Positions 1 to 7,487 are shown, counted from the first letter of the stretch. The stretch: 12,558 bases of DNA from Chloroflexota bacterium (GCA_022561355.1 JADFRJ010000050.1:1-12558), one strand, 5' to 3'. The notes: generated by a model from the letters alone, not told the origin. Numbers and translations are program-made.

Positions 1-98
1 CTACCAGCAAGAAAGAAGGCGTAGCAGCCCTGCTCAGAAAGCAGATGGTCGCGGATCACAGCTGGGGAGAGGGCCGGTGAAATGGCGGCCTCTACCAT
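1..98 (-). CDS. Possible partial ORF running off the left edge
   Basis: An ATG on the minus strand at 98 opens a frame with no stop through 32 codons to the window edge. It lies 9 bases beyond the 3' CCA end of the tRNA-Gly fragment. The peptide has an ordinary soluble-protein composition (it contains VIRDHLLSEQGCYAFFLAG) and GC-rich third positions, but no Shine-Dalgarno sequence precedes the ATG. I do not recognise it. On the plus strand another frame is open from base 3 to a stop near 80, so coding on either strand is uncertain. If the tRNA fragment is an attachment site, this would be the original chromosomal neighbour. Confidence 0.2.
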   Translation of the reverse strand, partial: MVEAAISPALSPAVIRDHLLSEQGCYAFFLAG

Positions 99-107
99 TA
101 CAAGGAT

Positions 108-155
108 TGGAGCGGGAGACGAGAGTCGAACTCGCGACCCTCTGCTTGGGAAGCA
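108..155 (-). pseudogene. 3' fragment of tRNA-Gly(CCC), probable attachment-site scar
   Basis: Read on the minus strand, this is the 3' half of a tRNA. It has an anticodon loop TTCCCAA (anticodon CCC), 3' anticodon stem GCAGA, a five-base variable region, T stem GCGAG with loop TTCGACT and CTCGT, 3' acceptor strand CTCCCGC, discriminator T and an encoded CCA. Only the three loop-proximal bases of the 5' anticodon stem (TGC) are present; then the match stops. No D arm and no 5' acceptor strand GCGGGAG occur in the next 60 bases, so this cannot be a working tRNA. Integrases that target tRNA genes use the anticodon-to-3'-end part as their crossover core and leave such a copy at the far end of the element. 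Orientation would put the element at higher coordinates. A 13-base inverted repeat, AGATT-CGA-AATCT at 184-196, lies just inside. Confidence 0.8.
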
Positions 156-221
156 CTGGGTTGACGTTAGTTGCTAAGCCCTTAGATTCGAAATCTTCGG
201 CGTGCTTCGGTGCGGTTTCGG

Positions 222-764
222 CTACTGATCGTCTCGCCACAGCAACTCCCATAGTTTGACCGGGTCCTCGAAGCCGCGTAGCTCCGGCTCGCCGAGGTCG
301 GCGAAGAGGAAGTCCTTGCCGGAGGCCAGTTCTCTCACGACGTTCGACGCCAAGATTTGTCCGGGCTCCGCATGGTCGATCAACCTCGCTGCCAGGTCTA
401 CGGACGTACCGAATAAGTCGTCGTCCTCTGCGATTGGCTCACCTGCGTTGAGCCCGATGTAGATGGCGAGCGGCGAGTCGAGGTGGTCTTGCTTATGCGC
501 GGCCACGCCACGCTGGATGGCGATCGCGCAGCCGAGGGCGGCCGATGCTGTCGAGAACGAAGCCATGATGCCATCGCCGGTGTGTTTGATCTCGTTGCCG
601 CCGCTGGCAGCGAGAGCTGCGCGGACAATCTCGTTGTGCGTGCGCCGGACCTCCTGCGCTGCCGCGTCGCCGAACTGCTGCGTAAGCGCGGTGGAGGACT
701 CCATGTCGGTGAAGAGAGACAGTGCTATACTGCGGCCATCTGGGCCTCGCCGACAAGGAGTCAT
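222..764 (-). CDS. Class III adenylate/guanylate cyclase, single catalytic domain
   Basis: The 180-residue protein is a cyclase homology domain from end to end, with no membrane segment or sensor domain; it should be cytosolic, act as a dimer and make cAMP from ATP. Visible motifs are the first metal-binding Asp20 in LFTDMESSTALT and the second, Asp64, in KHTGDG. Lys60 and Asp116 (in DDLFG) sit where adenine-selecting residues normally lie, and Arg127 is in the AAR motif that stabilises the transition state. The usual VNxAAR is VDLAAR here, so the catalytic Asn is Asp123. The C-terminal tail (LGEPELRGFEDPVKLWEL) is typical of short bacterial cyclases. Few residues precede the first strand, so the ATG at 764 is reasonable, although no Shine-Dalgarno sequence is evident. 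The gene is divergent from the sugar dehydrogenase and ends 66 bases from the tRNA fragment. Confidence 0.9.
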   Translation of the reverse strand: MTPCRRGPDGRSIALSLFTDMESSTALTQQFGDAAAQEVRRTHNEIVRAALAASGGNEIKHTGDGIMASFSTASAALGCAIAIQRGVAAHKQDHLDSPLAIYIGLNAGEPIAEDDDLFGTSVDLAARLIDHAEPGQILASNVVRELASGKDFLFADLGEPELRGFEDPVKLWELLWRDDQ

Positions 765-869
765 AGCGTGCGAACGAAGTTTTCTAACTGGGACTGGATG
801 GCATTCGAGGTTCCAGAGTCGCTTCCCTGGAGCGTGGCTTGATATCTTCTGGCCGCCGCGCCGCCAACC

Positions 870-2921
870 ATGACTGCACGTAGAGCGCTTCTCTTCGGCG
901 CGATCCTCCTTTGCGCTTTAGGCGACATGTCATCCCTCCCAATACCGGCATACACCGAACGAAACGACGTAGCTAGCCTCGCACAGCCCAGCGCTACCCA
1001 GACCCAAGCAGGACTGACTGTTGAGATCGTCCTAGAGGATATTCCCCAGCCGACTGACTTCGCATTTGCTCCGGACGGTCGCATTTTCATTGCGTCGCTA
1101 AGTGGCCAGGTTCGAATCGCGGAAGATGGCCAGCTCTTACCAACCCCATTCATCACCCTTCCCACAAACTCTAGGTTCCAGCGAGGGTTGCTGGGCCTTG
1201 CTCTGGATCCCGAGTTCGAGGCAAACGGCTACGTCTACCTTTTCTATACGTTTGAGAACAACCAGGCTGATGACACAGGACCGAAAACGAGCCAGCTGAT
1301 CCGAGTCACTGCAGACGGCAACTTCGCCGTGCCGGGAAGCGAACTAGTCTTGCTGGGTAGTGTGGTTGGCACTGAGTCCCAACCTTCGTGTGGCGACTTC
1401 CCAGTTGGCGCGGACTGTCTGCCAGCGGACGGCAGGAGTCACGTTGGAGGATCAATCGCTTTTGGGACAGATGGCACCCTTTTCGTAGGTACGGGCGAGG
1501 CCTCCTTCAGCGCACCCAATGAAGGGGAGCTGCAGATCGCCGCTCAGAACCTGGATAGCCTAGCGGGCAAGGTACTGCGCATCAACCGGGACGGAAGCGC
1601 GCCGCCGGACAACCCCTTTTTCACAGGAGACCCGAATGCCAACCGGTCAAAAATTTGGGCTTACGGCCTTCGTAATCCTTTTCGCCTCAGCCTCCAGCCA
1701 GGCACTAACGTGCCATTTGTGGGTGACGTCGGTTCCGGGTTCTGGGAGGAGATCAACGCGGTACAGCCAGGGATAAACCTCGGATGGCCCTGCTACGAGG
1801 GGGCCAATCGGGTGAACAGCAAGCTGGCCTTCTGTGAGAACATGTACAGAGACGGGACGAACTTCACCCATCCAGCTTACACCAGCGGGCGACCAAACAC
1901 GCTCGGCACTGCGATCGTCGCTGGCGTTTTCTATGAAGGAGACGACTATCCGCCGAGATTCCAGAACGCATTCTTTTTTGGCGACTGGGTGCAGCACACG
2001 ATCAGCGTCCTCAAGTTTGACACGAGCAACGAAGTGATAGACGGCACCGTGACGGAGCTGTTTCGTAGGCCGGATGCCGGTGCACCGGTCGATTTCGAGT
2101 TGCACCCGGACGGCGACGTTTACTACCTGAACTGGCCGTTTGATCCACCTGATCCAACGTTGGGCGATCTGCGCCGCATACGCTTCGTTGCCGGCAATCA
2201 GGCACCCGTCGTAAGCGCATCGTTCAAGCCTGCAGGAGGATTGGCGCCTTTAGACGTCCAGTTCAGTAGCGATGGATCGTTCGATCCAGACGGCGGTGCC
2301 ATGCTGTTCTCGTGGAATTTTGGCGATGGAACCTCTTCCAGCGACGCCAATCCAAAGCACACGTTCGTTGAGGATGGCAGGTACGACGTATCGCTCTTCG
2401 TCGTGGATCCCGAGGGAGGCCGAAGTGGTACTGAGGTACGGGTCGTCGTTGGGAGTGAAGCGCCAGTCGCGACGATCACGACTCCGTTGGAAGGCGAGCC
2501 ATACACAGTGGGCGAAACCGTGAGCTTCTCGGGATCTGCCAGCGACCCAGAAGATGGAACGCTATCGTCGGAGAGCCTCGAGTGGACGATAGACTTGCGC
2601 CATTGCCAGGGCTCCAACAGTACGCGCTGTCATACGCACGGGTTCTTCGAGCGTGCTGGCGATGAAGGCGAGTTCGTTGGCCCGGATCCAGCTGGCGACA
2701 TCTACTTCCTGCAGCTGAACCTCACCGCCACTGACAGCACTGGTTTAACAGACACCACTTCGATCCTGATCGGACCAAATGAGGCCCCGGTAGCTATCGA
2801 AGCCGGTGGAACTTCGAGTTTTGCGTGGGTGCTGGCCATTGTCGGCGTGCTCGCCGTGTTCGTGGTTATCGTTGCCGTAGTAATTCTGATGCGCCGAAAC
2901 ATTAACGACTCACGTTCGTAG
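870..2921 (+). CDS. PQQ-type glucose/sorbosone dehydrogenase-like protein with PKD domain and C-terminal membrane anchor
   Basis: This 683-residue protein starts with a signal peptide (about 1-24, MTARRALLFGAILLCALG). A six-bladed beta-propeller of the glucose/sorbosone dehydrogenase family spans about 48-440. Family landmarks are RGLLGLALDPEF (105-116), SHVGGSIAFG around His191, LAGKVLRINRDGS (231-243), IWAYGLRNPFRLS with Arg268, and the Gly/Trp-rich stretch ending NLGWPCYEG (303-311). In soluble glucose dehydrogenase the equivalent His and Arg serve catalysis and PQQ binding. A PKD domain follows (about 446-528, with SWNFGDGTSS), then a second Ig-like module (about 531-636) with two close cysteines (579 and 587). 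A transmembrane helix (about 650-674) and a basic tail MRRNINDSRS end the protein. It should sit outside the cell, held by its C terminus, and oxidise sugars or aldoses. Substrate and PQQ dependence are inferred. No PQQ synthesis genes are in view. Confidence 0.9.
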   Translation: MTARRALLFGAILLCALGDMSSLPIPAYTERNDVASLAQPSATQTQAGLTVEIVLEDIPQPTDFAFAPDGRIFIASLSGQVRIAEDGQLLPTPFITLPTNSRFQRGLLGLALDPEFEANGYVYLFYTFENNQADDTGPKTSQLIRVTADGNFAVPGSELVLLGSVVGTESQPSCGDFPVGADCLPADGRSHVGGSIAFGTDGTLFVGTGEASFSAPNEGELQIAAQNLDSLAGKVLRINRDGSAPPDNPFFTGDPNANRSKIWAYGLRNPFRLSLQPGTNVPFVGDVGSGFWEEINAVQPGINLGWPCYEGANRVNSKLAFCENMYRDGTNFTHPAYTSGRPNTLGTAIVAGVFYEGDDYPPRFQNAFFFGDWVQHTISVLKFDTSNEVIDGTVTELFRRPDAGAPVDFELHPDGDVYYLNWPFDPPDPTLGDLRRIRFVAGNQAPVVSASFKPAGGLAPLDVQFSSDGSFDPDGGAMLFSWNFGDGTSSSDANPKHTFVEDGRYDVSLFVVDPEGGRSGTEVRVVVGSEAPVATITTPLEGEPYTVGETVSFSGSASDPEDGTLSSESLEWTIDLRHCQGSNSTRCHTHGFFERAGDEGEFVGPDPAGDIYFLQLNLTATDSTGLTDTTSILIGPNEAPVAIEAGGTSSFAWVLAIVGVLAVFVVIVAVVILMRRNINDSRS

Positions 2922-3043
2922 TCAGCCATTACCACGTCGATGGACAAGGAAGAGGCCATTCGGCAAGATGAGCTTCGTCTATGATATGACGTATACAGCG
3001 GTGGACTATGCTCCGTCTCCGGCGCGAACCTAGGCCTTCGACA

Positions 3044-3643
3044 TTAGGCCGGACACTTAGAGTGACCCACGAAGACAGCGCGCTCGATCTTGATTTCGTC
3101 CAGGAAGCGGAGGATGTCGTCGACGAGCGTGTCTAGCTCGTAACCCGTCTCTGGCCGCTCCGACCTTCCGTGGCCTCGCCGCGTTAGCGCGACGACATGG
3201 AAGCGTGGTGTCAGACGCGGTGCGAGGCTGCGATAGATGTGTGCGGTTCCGCCGAGGCCGGCAAGCAACACCAGCGGCCGGCCCTGGCCGCGGTCACCGC
3301 ACCAATGGAGTTTCGTTCCGCTCTGCCACCCATACCAGATCGGTTCGTACTGGCGCTGGTAGTCGGCCCGCCCGAGCGTGAACTGGTCCTTCATCCAGAT
3401 GATCGTGTCGGACCAGTGCCCGCCGGCCTCCCCTAGGAGGCGGCTAACGAGGGGCCATTCCAGCGACGACATGAAGAAATACACCGCGCCGTCGACGTGA
3501 CTGAACAGGAGCTTCGACCAGGCCCGGACGAACGACTCCCACTCGGGCGGCCGGAGGAAGTCGTTCACGATCGTCTGGCGGTTGCCTCGTGCGGCGCGGC
3601 CGTGCGTATAGGCCCACCACGCAAGGCACGGGGCATCGCACAT
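3044..3643 (-). pseudogene. Chimeric gene remnant: DNA methyltransferase fragment fused to truncated alpha/beta hydrolase
   Basis: Two unrelated pieces share one 199-codon frame. Residues 1 to about 118 (3290-3643) match the core of mobile-element N6/N4 DNA methyltransferases, with NRQTIVNDFL, EWESFVRAW, DTIIWMKDQFTLGRADYQ and YEPIWYGW. The catalytic DPPY motif reads DAPC, and the target-recognition part and the FxGxG cofactor-binding end are missing. From about residue 119 (3044-3289) the sequence becomes the start of an alpha/beta hydrolase: GRPLVLLAGLGGTAH, the strand leading to RRGHGRSERP, and the nucleophile elbow GHS. The frame then ends at once (GHSKCPA, stop), so the acid and histidine of the triad and about two thirds of the domain are absent. 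No hydrolase sequence resumes in any minus-strand frame of 2922-3043. Neither enzyme can be active. The start is arbitrary, because the methyltransferase is also 5'-truncated. Confidence 0.8.
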
Positions 3644-3740
3644 GGGAGGCGGTCTGGTTGCTCTCTAAGTGTTGATGTGGGGTTGAACGGAGCAACACCG
3701 AGTCGCCTTATCCGTGCTCATGGTCGAGCAAGTACCGCGC

Positions 3741-5975
3741 TCAACGCAGTGCGTAGATCCGGTACGGAGCTACCTCCGCCAGCAGCTCGGCGCCGGGTAC
3801 ATCGGGCAGAGGGTCGGCAGTCACGCCAAACAGGCGGCGCCCCGGCATGGGGCTGACAACGTAGTCCACACCGCGTTGTTCCAACGCCTCCGTCAGTTCC
3901 CGCCCCTGGAGCTTGCCGCTGTAATAGGCCACCACGAAAGGGTCTTGGACAGGCAATCCAACGACGCCATGAGAATGCACCGGTTTGACGTTTTGCACCA
4001 GGCCAGGCATGAATACGTTTTCCAGATGTGGCGCTAGCACCACAGAACCGGACGGAAGCTCGGCGCGCAGGAACTCGTAGAGTCGCTTCTGCCAATCCCA
4101 CGGCCTCCATTCACCCGCGGTTATTCGATCCTTTCCTCCGAGAACGATCGACACTTCTGTGCCAGGCAGGATCGTTTGTGCACTGGTCGTCTGGTAGAAG
4201 CATTTCGTTGGGGACGGCTCCGTCACCTGGCAGCCACTACTAGCATGGTTAATGTACGCTTCTTGTACCAGCAGGCCGCTCCCCAGTACCAAGATCAGGC
4301 CGAAAGTCGGTGCGGCAAGAGGGAACGCCAGACGGGTGATCCGCAGCCGTCCGGGCGCTAGCAACCGGCCGTATCGCTGTAAAGCCAGGATTCCTTCGTG
4401 CAAGAGATACGCCAAAATGATTGCCACAGGGGCAATGAGCGGTAAGCGAATGAGCAACGTGCCCGAAGCGAGTACCCCAAGGCCGGTTGCCAACGGTGGG
4501 AAAAAGAACCATGGCAGCCAACCTACGGCAGCCGCGAACAGCAATTGGTTGGGGATCGATCGACTGGAGCGAAGGAACGCGAGGGGGGAAAGCAACAACC
4601 CAGCCAGAACGATAGGGTGCGCAATCAGATGGTAGTTTCCGATCAGAAGGCCGTGGCCAAAGAGACTGCCAAGGCGTGTGATCCTAAAGTTCTCCCGAAA
4701 CGCCCAAGCTACCTGGAACGTGGCCGGCCCGTCGGTAGATAGTTGCGATAGTTGGAAAATCAGGTACCCGATCAGGCTGAAGACGACGAGAGGAATCAAC
4801 AGGTACCCGGCCTGCCTTAGCGGCTCAATCGATCTAGCCATCAACGCACGTAGCAAAGCGAACGGAGCCAGCGTGATCATGAGGAACATCAACGGAAACG
4901 GATGCACGACGAACATCGCGAAGGCTAGCAAGCCGAATGCTACATAGACTCGCGGACTTCGATTGGCTGAGATCGTTGAGATGAGCAGTAGACCCAGGGG
5001 GAACAAGATGTACATGCCAACATACTTATCCTCCGCCATGCGCAGTAGCAAATTACGACCGATTCCCTCCTGAGGCGAAACATCCATCAGGGCCTGGCCC
5101 AACAAGATGGCCATTGCTAACAAGCCGACAGTGCGACTTCGGAACCATGCTTTCGCCAGCACATACGTGGCTGCTAACGCAAGGACTGTCAGAAGTGGTG
5201 TCAGATAGATCAGCACGACGTCCTCAGCAGTAGCGCCGGCGGCGTCAGCCGTTGATGCTTGAACTACCAGCCAGACGTTGCTCGCAAACCGCGCGAACGG
5301 CGCTTCTCCGATGCCAACAGGCTCGAGGGCGTCGATTCCACCGCCAGCCATGTAGCTGTTGACGTTCGACATGAAACGCCAGTCATCAAGGTCACGCGAT
5401 AGACGGTCTCCAGCCCAGCTGGGCGATGTGAAGATTGCCGTGACGGCGATCGCTAATAGAACGACGAGGGGAATCGCTCCCCAGCTAAACTTCTCTCGCG
5501 GGCTAGCCTTCGCCGAATCCTTCCTCTCAACAAAGAACAGCGTAGACCCGCCCGCGATCAGCGCGGCGAATATTGTGTGGAATCGACTAAACGCCTGTAG
5601 GTCCAGATGTAAAGACAGTGCTAGTAAGCCAGCGGGCGCAGCGATCGCTAGTCCGAATGGCAATGCAAACAGCAACCGCTCAATGAGGCCACCGTAGACT
5701 CGTGCCAACAGCGCCTGGTGGAGGATCAGGCCGGGTACGATGATGGTGGCAACGAAGACCAGGACGATCGCCGTGTACACTGGCAGCTCTGACAGCAGTC
5801 GCGCCTCCAGAACCAGAAGGAACAGCACAAGGACGAACAGCGCGACTATGGCTGCCCTGGCGCGGCGCCGCGCCGTAAGCACACCGGCAGCGGCGTGTCG
5901 CCACGGGCTAATCTGAGTGTCCCGGACTTGAGGGGGAAGGCCGTCTGTCATATAGGCGCTACTCTCGGCATCCAA
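3741..5975 (-). CDS. Large polytopic membrane protein, probable GT-C-type glycosyltransferase
   Basis: This 744-residue protein has about 13-15 hydrophobic helices between residues 43 and 572 and a soluble C-terminal domain (about 600-744). An acidic motif, SRDLDDWRFMSN (193-204), follows the helix at 166-184, in the first large outside loop. GT-C enzymes, which use polyprenyl-phosphate sugars, keep their catalytic Asp or Glu in that loop. The long inter-helix loops with conserved-looking charges (AEDKYVGMY, 314-322) and the C-terminal YEFLRAELPSGSVVLAP followed by RGVDYVVSP resemble membrane mannosyl- or arabinosyltransferase-like proteins. Donor and acceptor cannot be read from the sequence. 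The gene begins 105 bases after yvcK on the same strand, so the two are likely co-transcribed. Met9 (ATG at 5951) is an equally possible start, since neither ATG has a clear Shine-Dalgarno sequence. An uncharacterised envelope membrane protein without transferase activity is the main alternative. Confidence 0.75.
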   Translation of the reverse strand: MDAESSAYMTDGLPPQVRDTQISPWRHAAAGVLTARRRARAAIVALFVLVLFLLVLEARLLSELPVYTAIVLVFVATIIVPGLILHQALLARVYGGLIERLLFALPFGLAIAAPAGLLALSLHLDLQAFSRFHTIFAALIAGGSTLFFVERKDSAKASPREKFSWGAIPLVVLLAIAVTAIFTSPSWAGDRLSRDLDDWRFMSNVNSYMAGGGIDALEPVGIGEAPFARFASNVWLVVQASTADAAGATAEDVVLIYLTPLLTVLALAATYVLAKAWFRSRTVGLLAMAILLGQALMDVSPQEGIGRNLLLRMAEDKYVGMYILFPLGLLLISTISANRSPRVYVAFGLLAFAMFVVHPFPLMFLMITLAPFALLRALMARSIEPLRQAGYLLIPLVVFSLIGYLIFQLSQLSTDGPATFQVAWAFRENFRITRLGSLFGHGLLIGNYHLIAHPIVLAGLLLSPLAFLRSSRSIPNQLLFAAAVGWLPWFFFPPLATGLGVLASGTLLIRLPLIAPVAIILAYLLHEGILALQRYGRLLAPGRLRITRLAFPLAAPTFGLILVLGSGLLVQEAYINHASSGCQVTEPSPTKCFYQTTSAQTILPGTEVSIVLGGKDRITAGEWRPWDWQKRLYEFLRAELPSGSVVLAPHLENVFMPGLVQNVKPVHSHGVVGLPVQDPFVVAYYSGKLQGRELTEALEQRGVDYVVSPMPGRRLFGVTADPLPDVPGAELLAEVAPYRIYALR

Positions 5976-6080
5976 GTGCCTGCTGTGTCATTCACCGCAG
6001 GCTCTCGGAGCGCATTCCTAAAGCCTGTGCGGCCATATCGTCGACTTAACGCACACGGTTCGCCAAATTGTCCAGGAGAG

Positions 6081-7073
6081 TCACTGAGGGCTGGCGCTTG
6101 AATCGCCAATCAGATCCAACACAGCTTTCGCCAAGCGGTCCGGGTCGTGGCGCAGGTACGTCGAGATGTGTGCTAGCGGAAGCAGCAGCACCTTCGGCAC
6201 GAGGCGGCGGCATTCGTCTAGGTCGGCCTGGACTAGCTCCGAGCCTTCCGACTCGTAGCGCCTAAGAACTCTTGCAGGCACATCAGAGGAATCGATGAGG
6301 ACCGCGTCTAGCGCGTCATCTGATCCCAGGTATTCGAGGATCATGTGAATGAAATCTGAGGCTTTGAACCCTTCTGACTCGCCTCGCTTGGTGACCAGGT
6401 TCATGACGAAGATCTTCTTCGCGCTCGATTCACTTAGCGCTTTGGGAATTCCGTCTACGACGAGATTGGCTGCCACGCTCGTATACAGATCGCCAGGTCC
6501 CAATACGACGCCATCTGCTTCCATGATTGCTTGCGCTGCGGCTGGATTCACGAAGGCATGGGGATCTAGGTAGACGTAATCTATGGGCACCTCTGGTTTC
6601 TCGGTCCTTACGTCCAATTGATCCTCGCCGATGATGACGGATCCATCGGCTAGGCGGCCGCACAGTTCGGCTTTCCCGAGCGTAACGGGGATGACCCGGC
6701 CTTTCGTGTTAAGGATCCTGGCAGCCTCGTCGATGGCCTTGTCGATGCTTCCGGTAATTTCTACGAGCGCAGTGATGAAGAGATTCCCGAAGGAGTGGCC
6801 TTCAAGGCCATCGCCTCCCGCGAACCGAAAGCTAAAGAGCTGTCGCAGAAGTAAGCTGTCATGATCTTCGGGGGCTAGAGCGGCGAGACACTGCCGCACA
6901 TCTCCAGGTGGGAGGTGACCGAAATCGTCTCGGAGCCGCCCAGAACTGCCACCGCGATCGGTCATGGCTACAACGGCGCTAATATCGACAGCGTGGCGCT
7001 TTAGACCAGTTAGGATGGCGTGTGAGCCAGTCCCGCCGCCGATGGTTACAACTCGCAACTCGTCCCCTTCCAT
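6081..7073 (-). CDS. yvcK: YvcK/CofD-family UDP-sugar-binding gluconeogenesis/envelope factor
   Basis: YvcK proteins bind UDP-GlcNAc or related UDP-sugars and are needed for growth on gluconeogenic carbon and for normal wall synthesis and cell shape. All family motifs are present in the 330-residue product: GGGTGSHAILTGLK near the N terminus, TDRGGSSGRLR, PPGDVRQCLAAL, GHSFGNLFI, GPGDLYTS, MNLVTKRGESEGF and a late HDPDRLAKAVLDL. Length is normal for the family. Three starts are possible. The longest frame opens with TTG at 7094. An ATG lies at 7073 (used here). A TTG at 7058 is preceded at five bases by GAAGGGG and gives MRVVTIGGGTG, close to the usual YvcK N terminus. The common neighbours rapZ and whiA are absent; the gene leads into the GT-C-like gene and is divergent from a GT4 gene. 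Phosphorylation control, known in other species, cannot be judged here. Confidence 0.95.
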   Translation of the reverse strand: MEGDELRVVTIGGGTGSHAILTGLKRHAVDISAVVAMTDRGGSSGRLRDDFGHLPPGDVRQCLAALAPEDHDSLLLRQLFSFRFAGGDGLEGHSFGNLFITALVEITGSIDKAIDEAARILNTKGRVIPVTLGKAELCGRLADGSVIIGEDQLDVRTEKPEVPIDYVYLDPHAFVNPAAAQAIMEADGVVLGPGDLYTSVAANLVVDGIPKALSESSAKKIFVMNLVTKRGESEGFKASDFIHMILEYLGSDDALDAVLIDSSDVPARVLRRYESEGSELVQADLDECRRLVPKVLLLPLAHISTYLRHDPDRLAKAVLDLIGDSSASPQ

Positions 7074-7094
7074 TGCAATGGACCAAGAGCTCAA

Positions 7095-7361
7095 CTAGTT
7101 GGTTTTCGCTACTCTATCATAGCGTCTTGAGGCCTTTTCGGCCGTCAATGCTACGAACGATGCGCCGCGCCGTTCGTTGCGCTCTGTGATACGGGAGCAT
7201 CGCCTTCTTCACCATCACGGCAACCGATTGCAGAGTTGGCCCACTCCTGTTAAATCGTCATCTCCCCAGGCGATCCCTGCAGTATCGCATCCTTGGAGTC
7301 GCGCCGGAGCCCGCGCGGCGCTTGTTTTTGTTCCGCTCGCGCGGGACATCCAGGTGCATCT
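7095..7361. other. Non-coding divergent region upstream of yvcK
   Basis: I see no convincing gene here. On the minus strand TATGAT (7121-7116) is a good -10 candidate for yvcK, placing a transcript start near 7109. The nearest TTGACG (7148-7143) is 21 bases away, too far for a standard sigma-70 promoter. The inverted repeat GGCC-TTTTC-GGCC lies between them. A second inverted repeat, CGAACG...CGTTCG, lies near 7153-7176. The rest, to 7361, holds a plus-strand open frame with no ribosome binding site and no recognisable content. Confidence 0.4.
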
Positions 7362-7391
7362 TTGACAGATTGGTGGGCTTACGTGTAGAAC
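7362..7391 (+). promoter_or_regulatory. Candidate sigma-70 promoter for the GT4 gene
   Basis: A perfect -35 hexamer TTGACA (7362-7367) is followed after 18 bases by TAGAAC (7386-7391), which matches the -10 consensus at four of six positions. TGTAGA at 16 bases is the alternative. A start near 7398 would give an untranslated leader of about 130 bases to the small ORF at 7526 and 240 to the GT4 start. The call rests on the -35 match, the orientation and the palindromes just downstream. Confidence 0.35.
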
Positions 7392-7403
7392 TGAGTCGCT
7401 GTT

Positions 7404-7424
7404 TCTGAAGCTTCAGATATCTGA
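7404..7424. promoter_or_regulatory. Overlapping palindromes, candidate operator
   Basis: Two perfect palindromes overlap: TCTGAAGCTTCAGA (7404-7417) and TCAGATATCTGA (7413-7424). Together they contain three copies of the half-site TCTGA/TCAGA in alternating orientation. They lie about 6-26 bases after the start predicted for the promoter at 7362-7391, a usual place for a repressor site. As RNA the first could fold into only a weak stem without a loop, so DNA binding by a dimeric regulator is the better reading. No regulator gene is in the window. Confidence 0.4.
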
Positions 7425-7487
7425 TCCTTGTTGGCAGCTGACCATCCCGTTAAGCATCTATTGTTTCTCGGGCCGATTGCGCGAGCC

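Noticed and set aside
108..190. A complete tRNA-Gly gene
   Set aside because: The 5' acceptor strand, D arm and outer anticodon stem are absent upstream of the match, so only the 3' half exists.
34..252. Open frame of 72 codons on the minus strand across the tRNA fragment, and a 60-codon frame on the plus strand at 77-259
   Set aside because: Both read through the tRNA-Gly 3' half; stretches such as RVELATLCLGS are the known false translation of tRNA sequence. Neither has a ribosome binding site.
761..1165. 134-codon minus-strand frame upstream of the cyclase
   Set aside because: It is antisense to the signal peptide and first propeller blade of the sugar dehydrogenase, has no recognisable motifs, and its composition is that of a shadow frame.
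2922..3043. Terminator or hydrolase remainder after the sugar dehydrogenase
   Set aside because: Only short repeats of TAGGCC are present, with no stable stem plus U-tract, and no minus-strand frame resumes the hydrolase.
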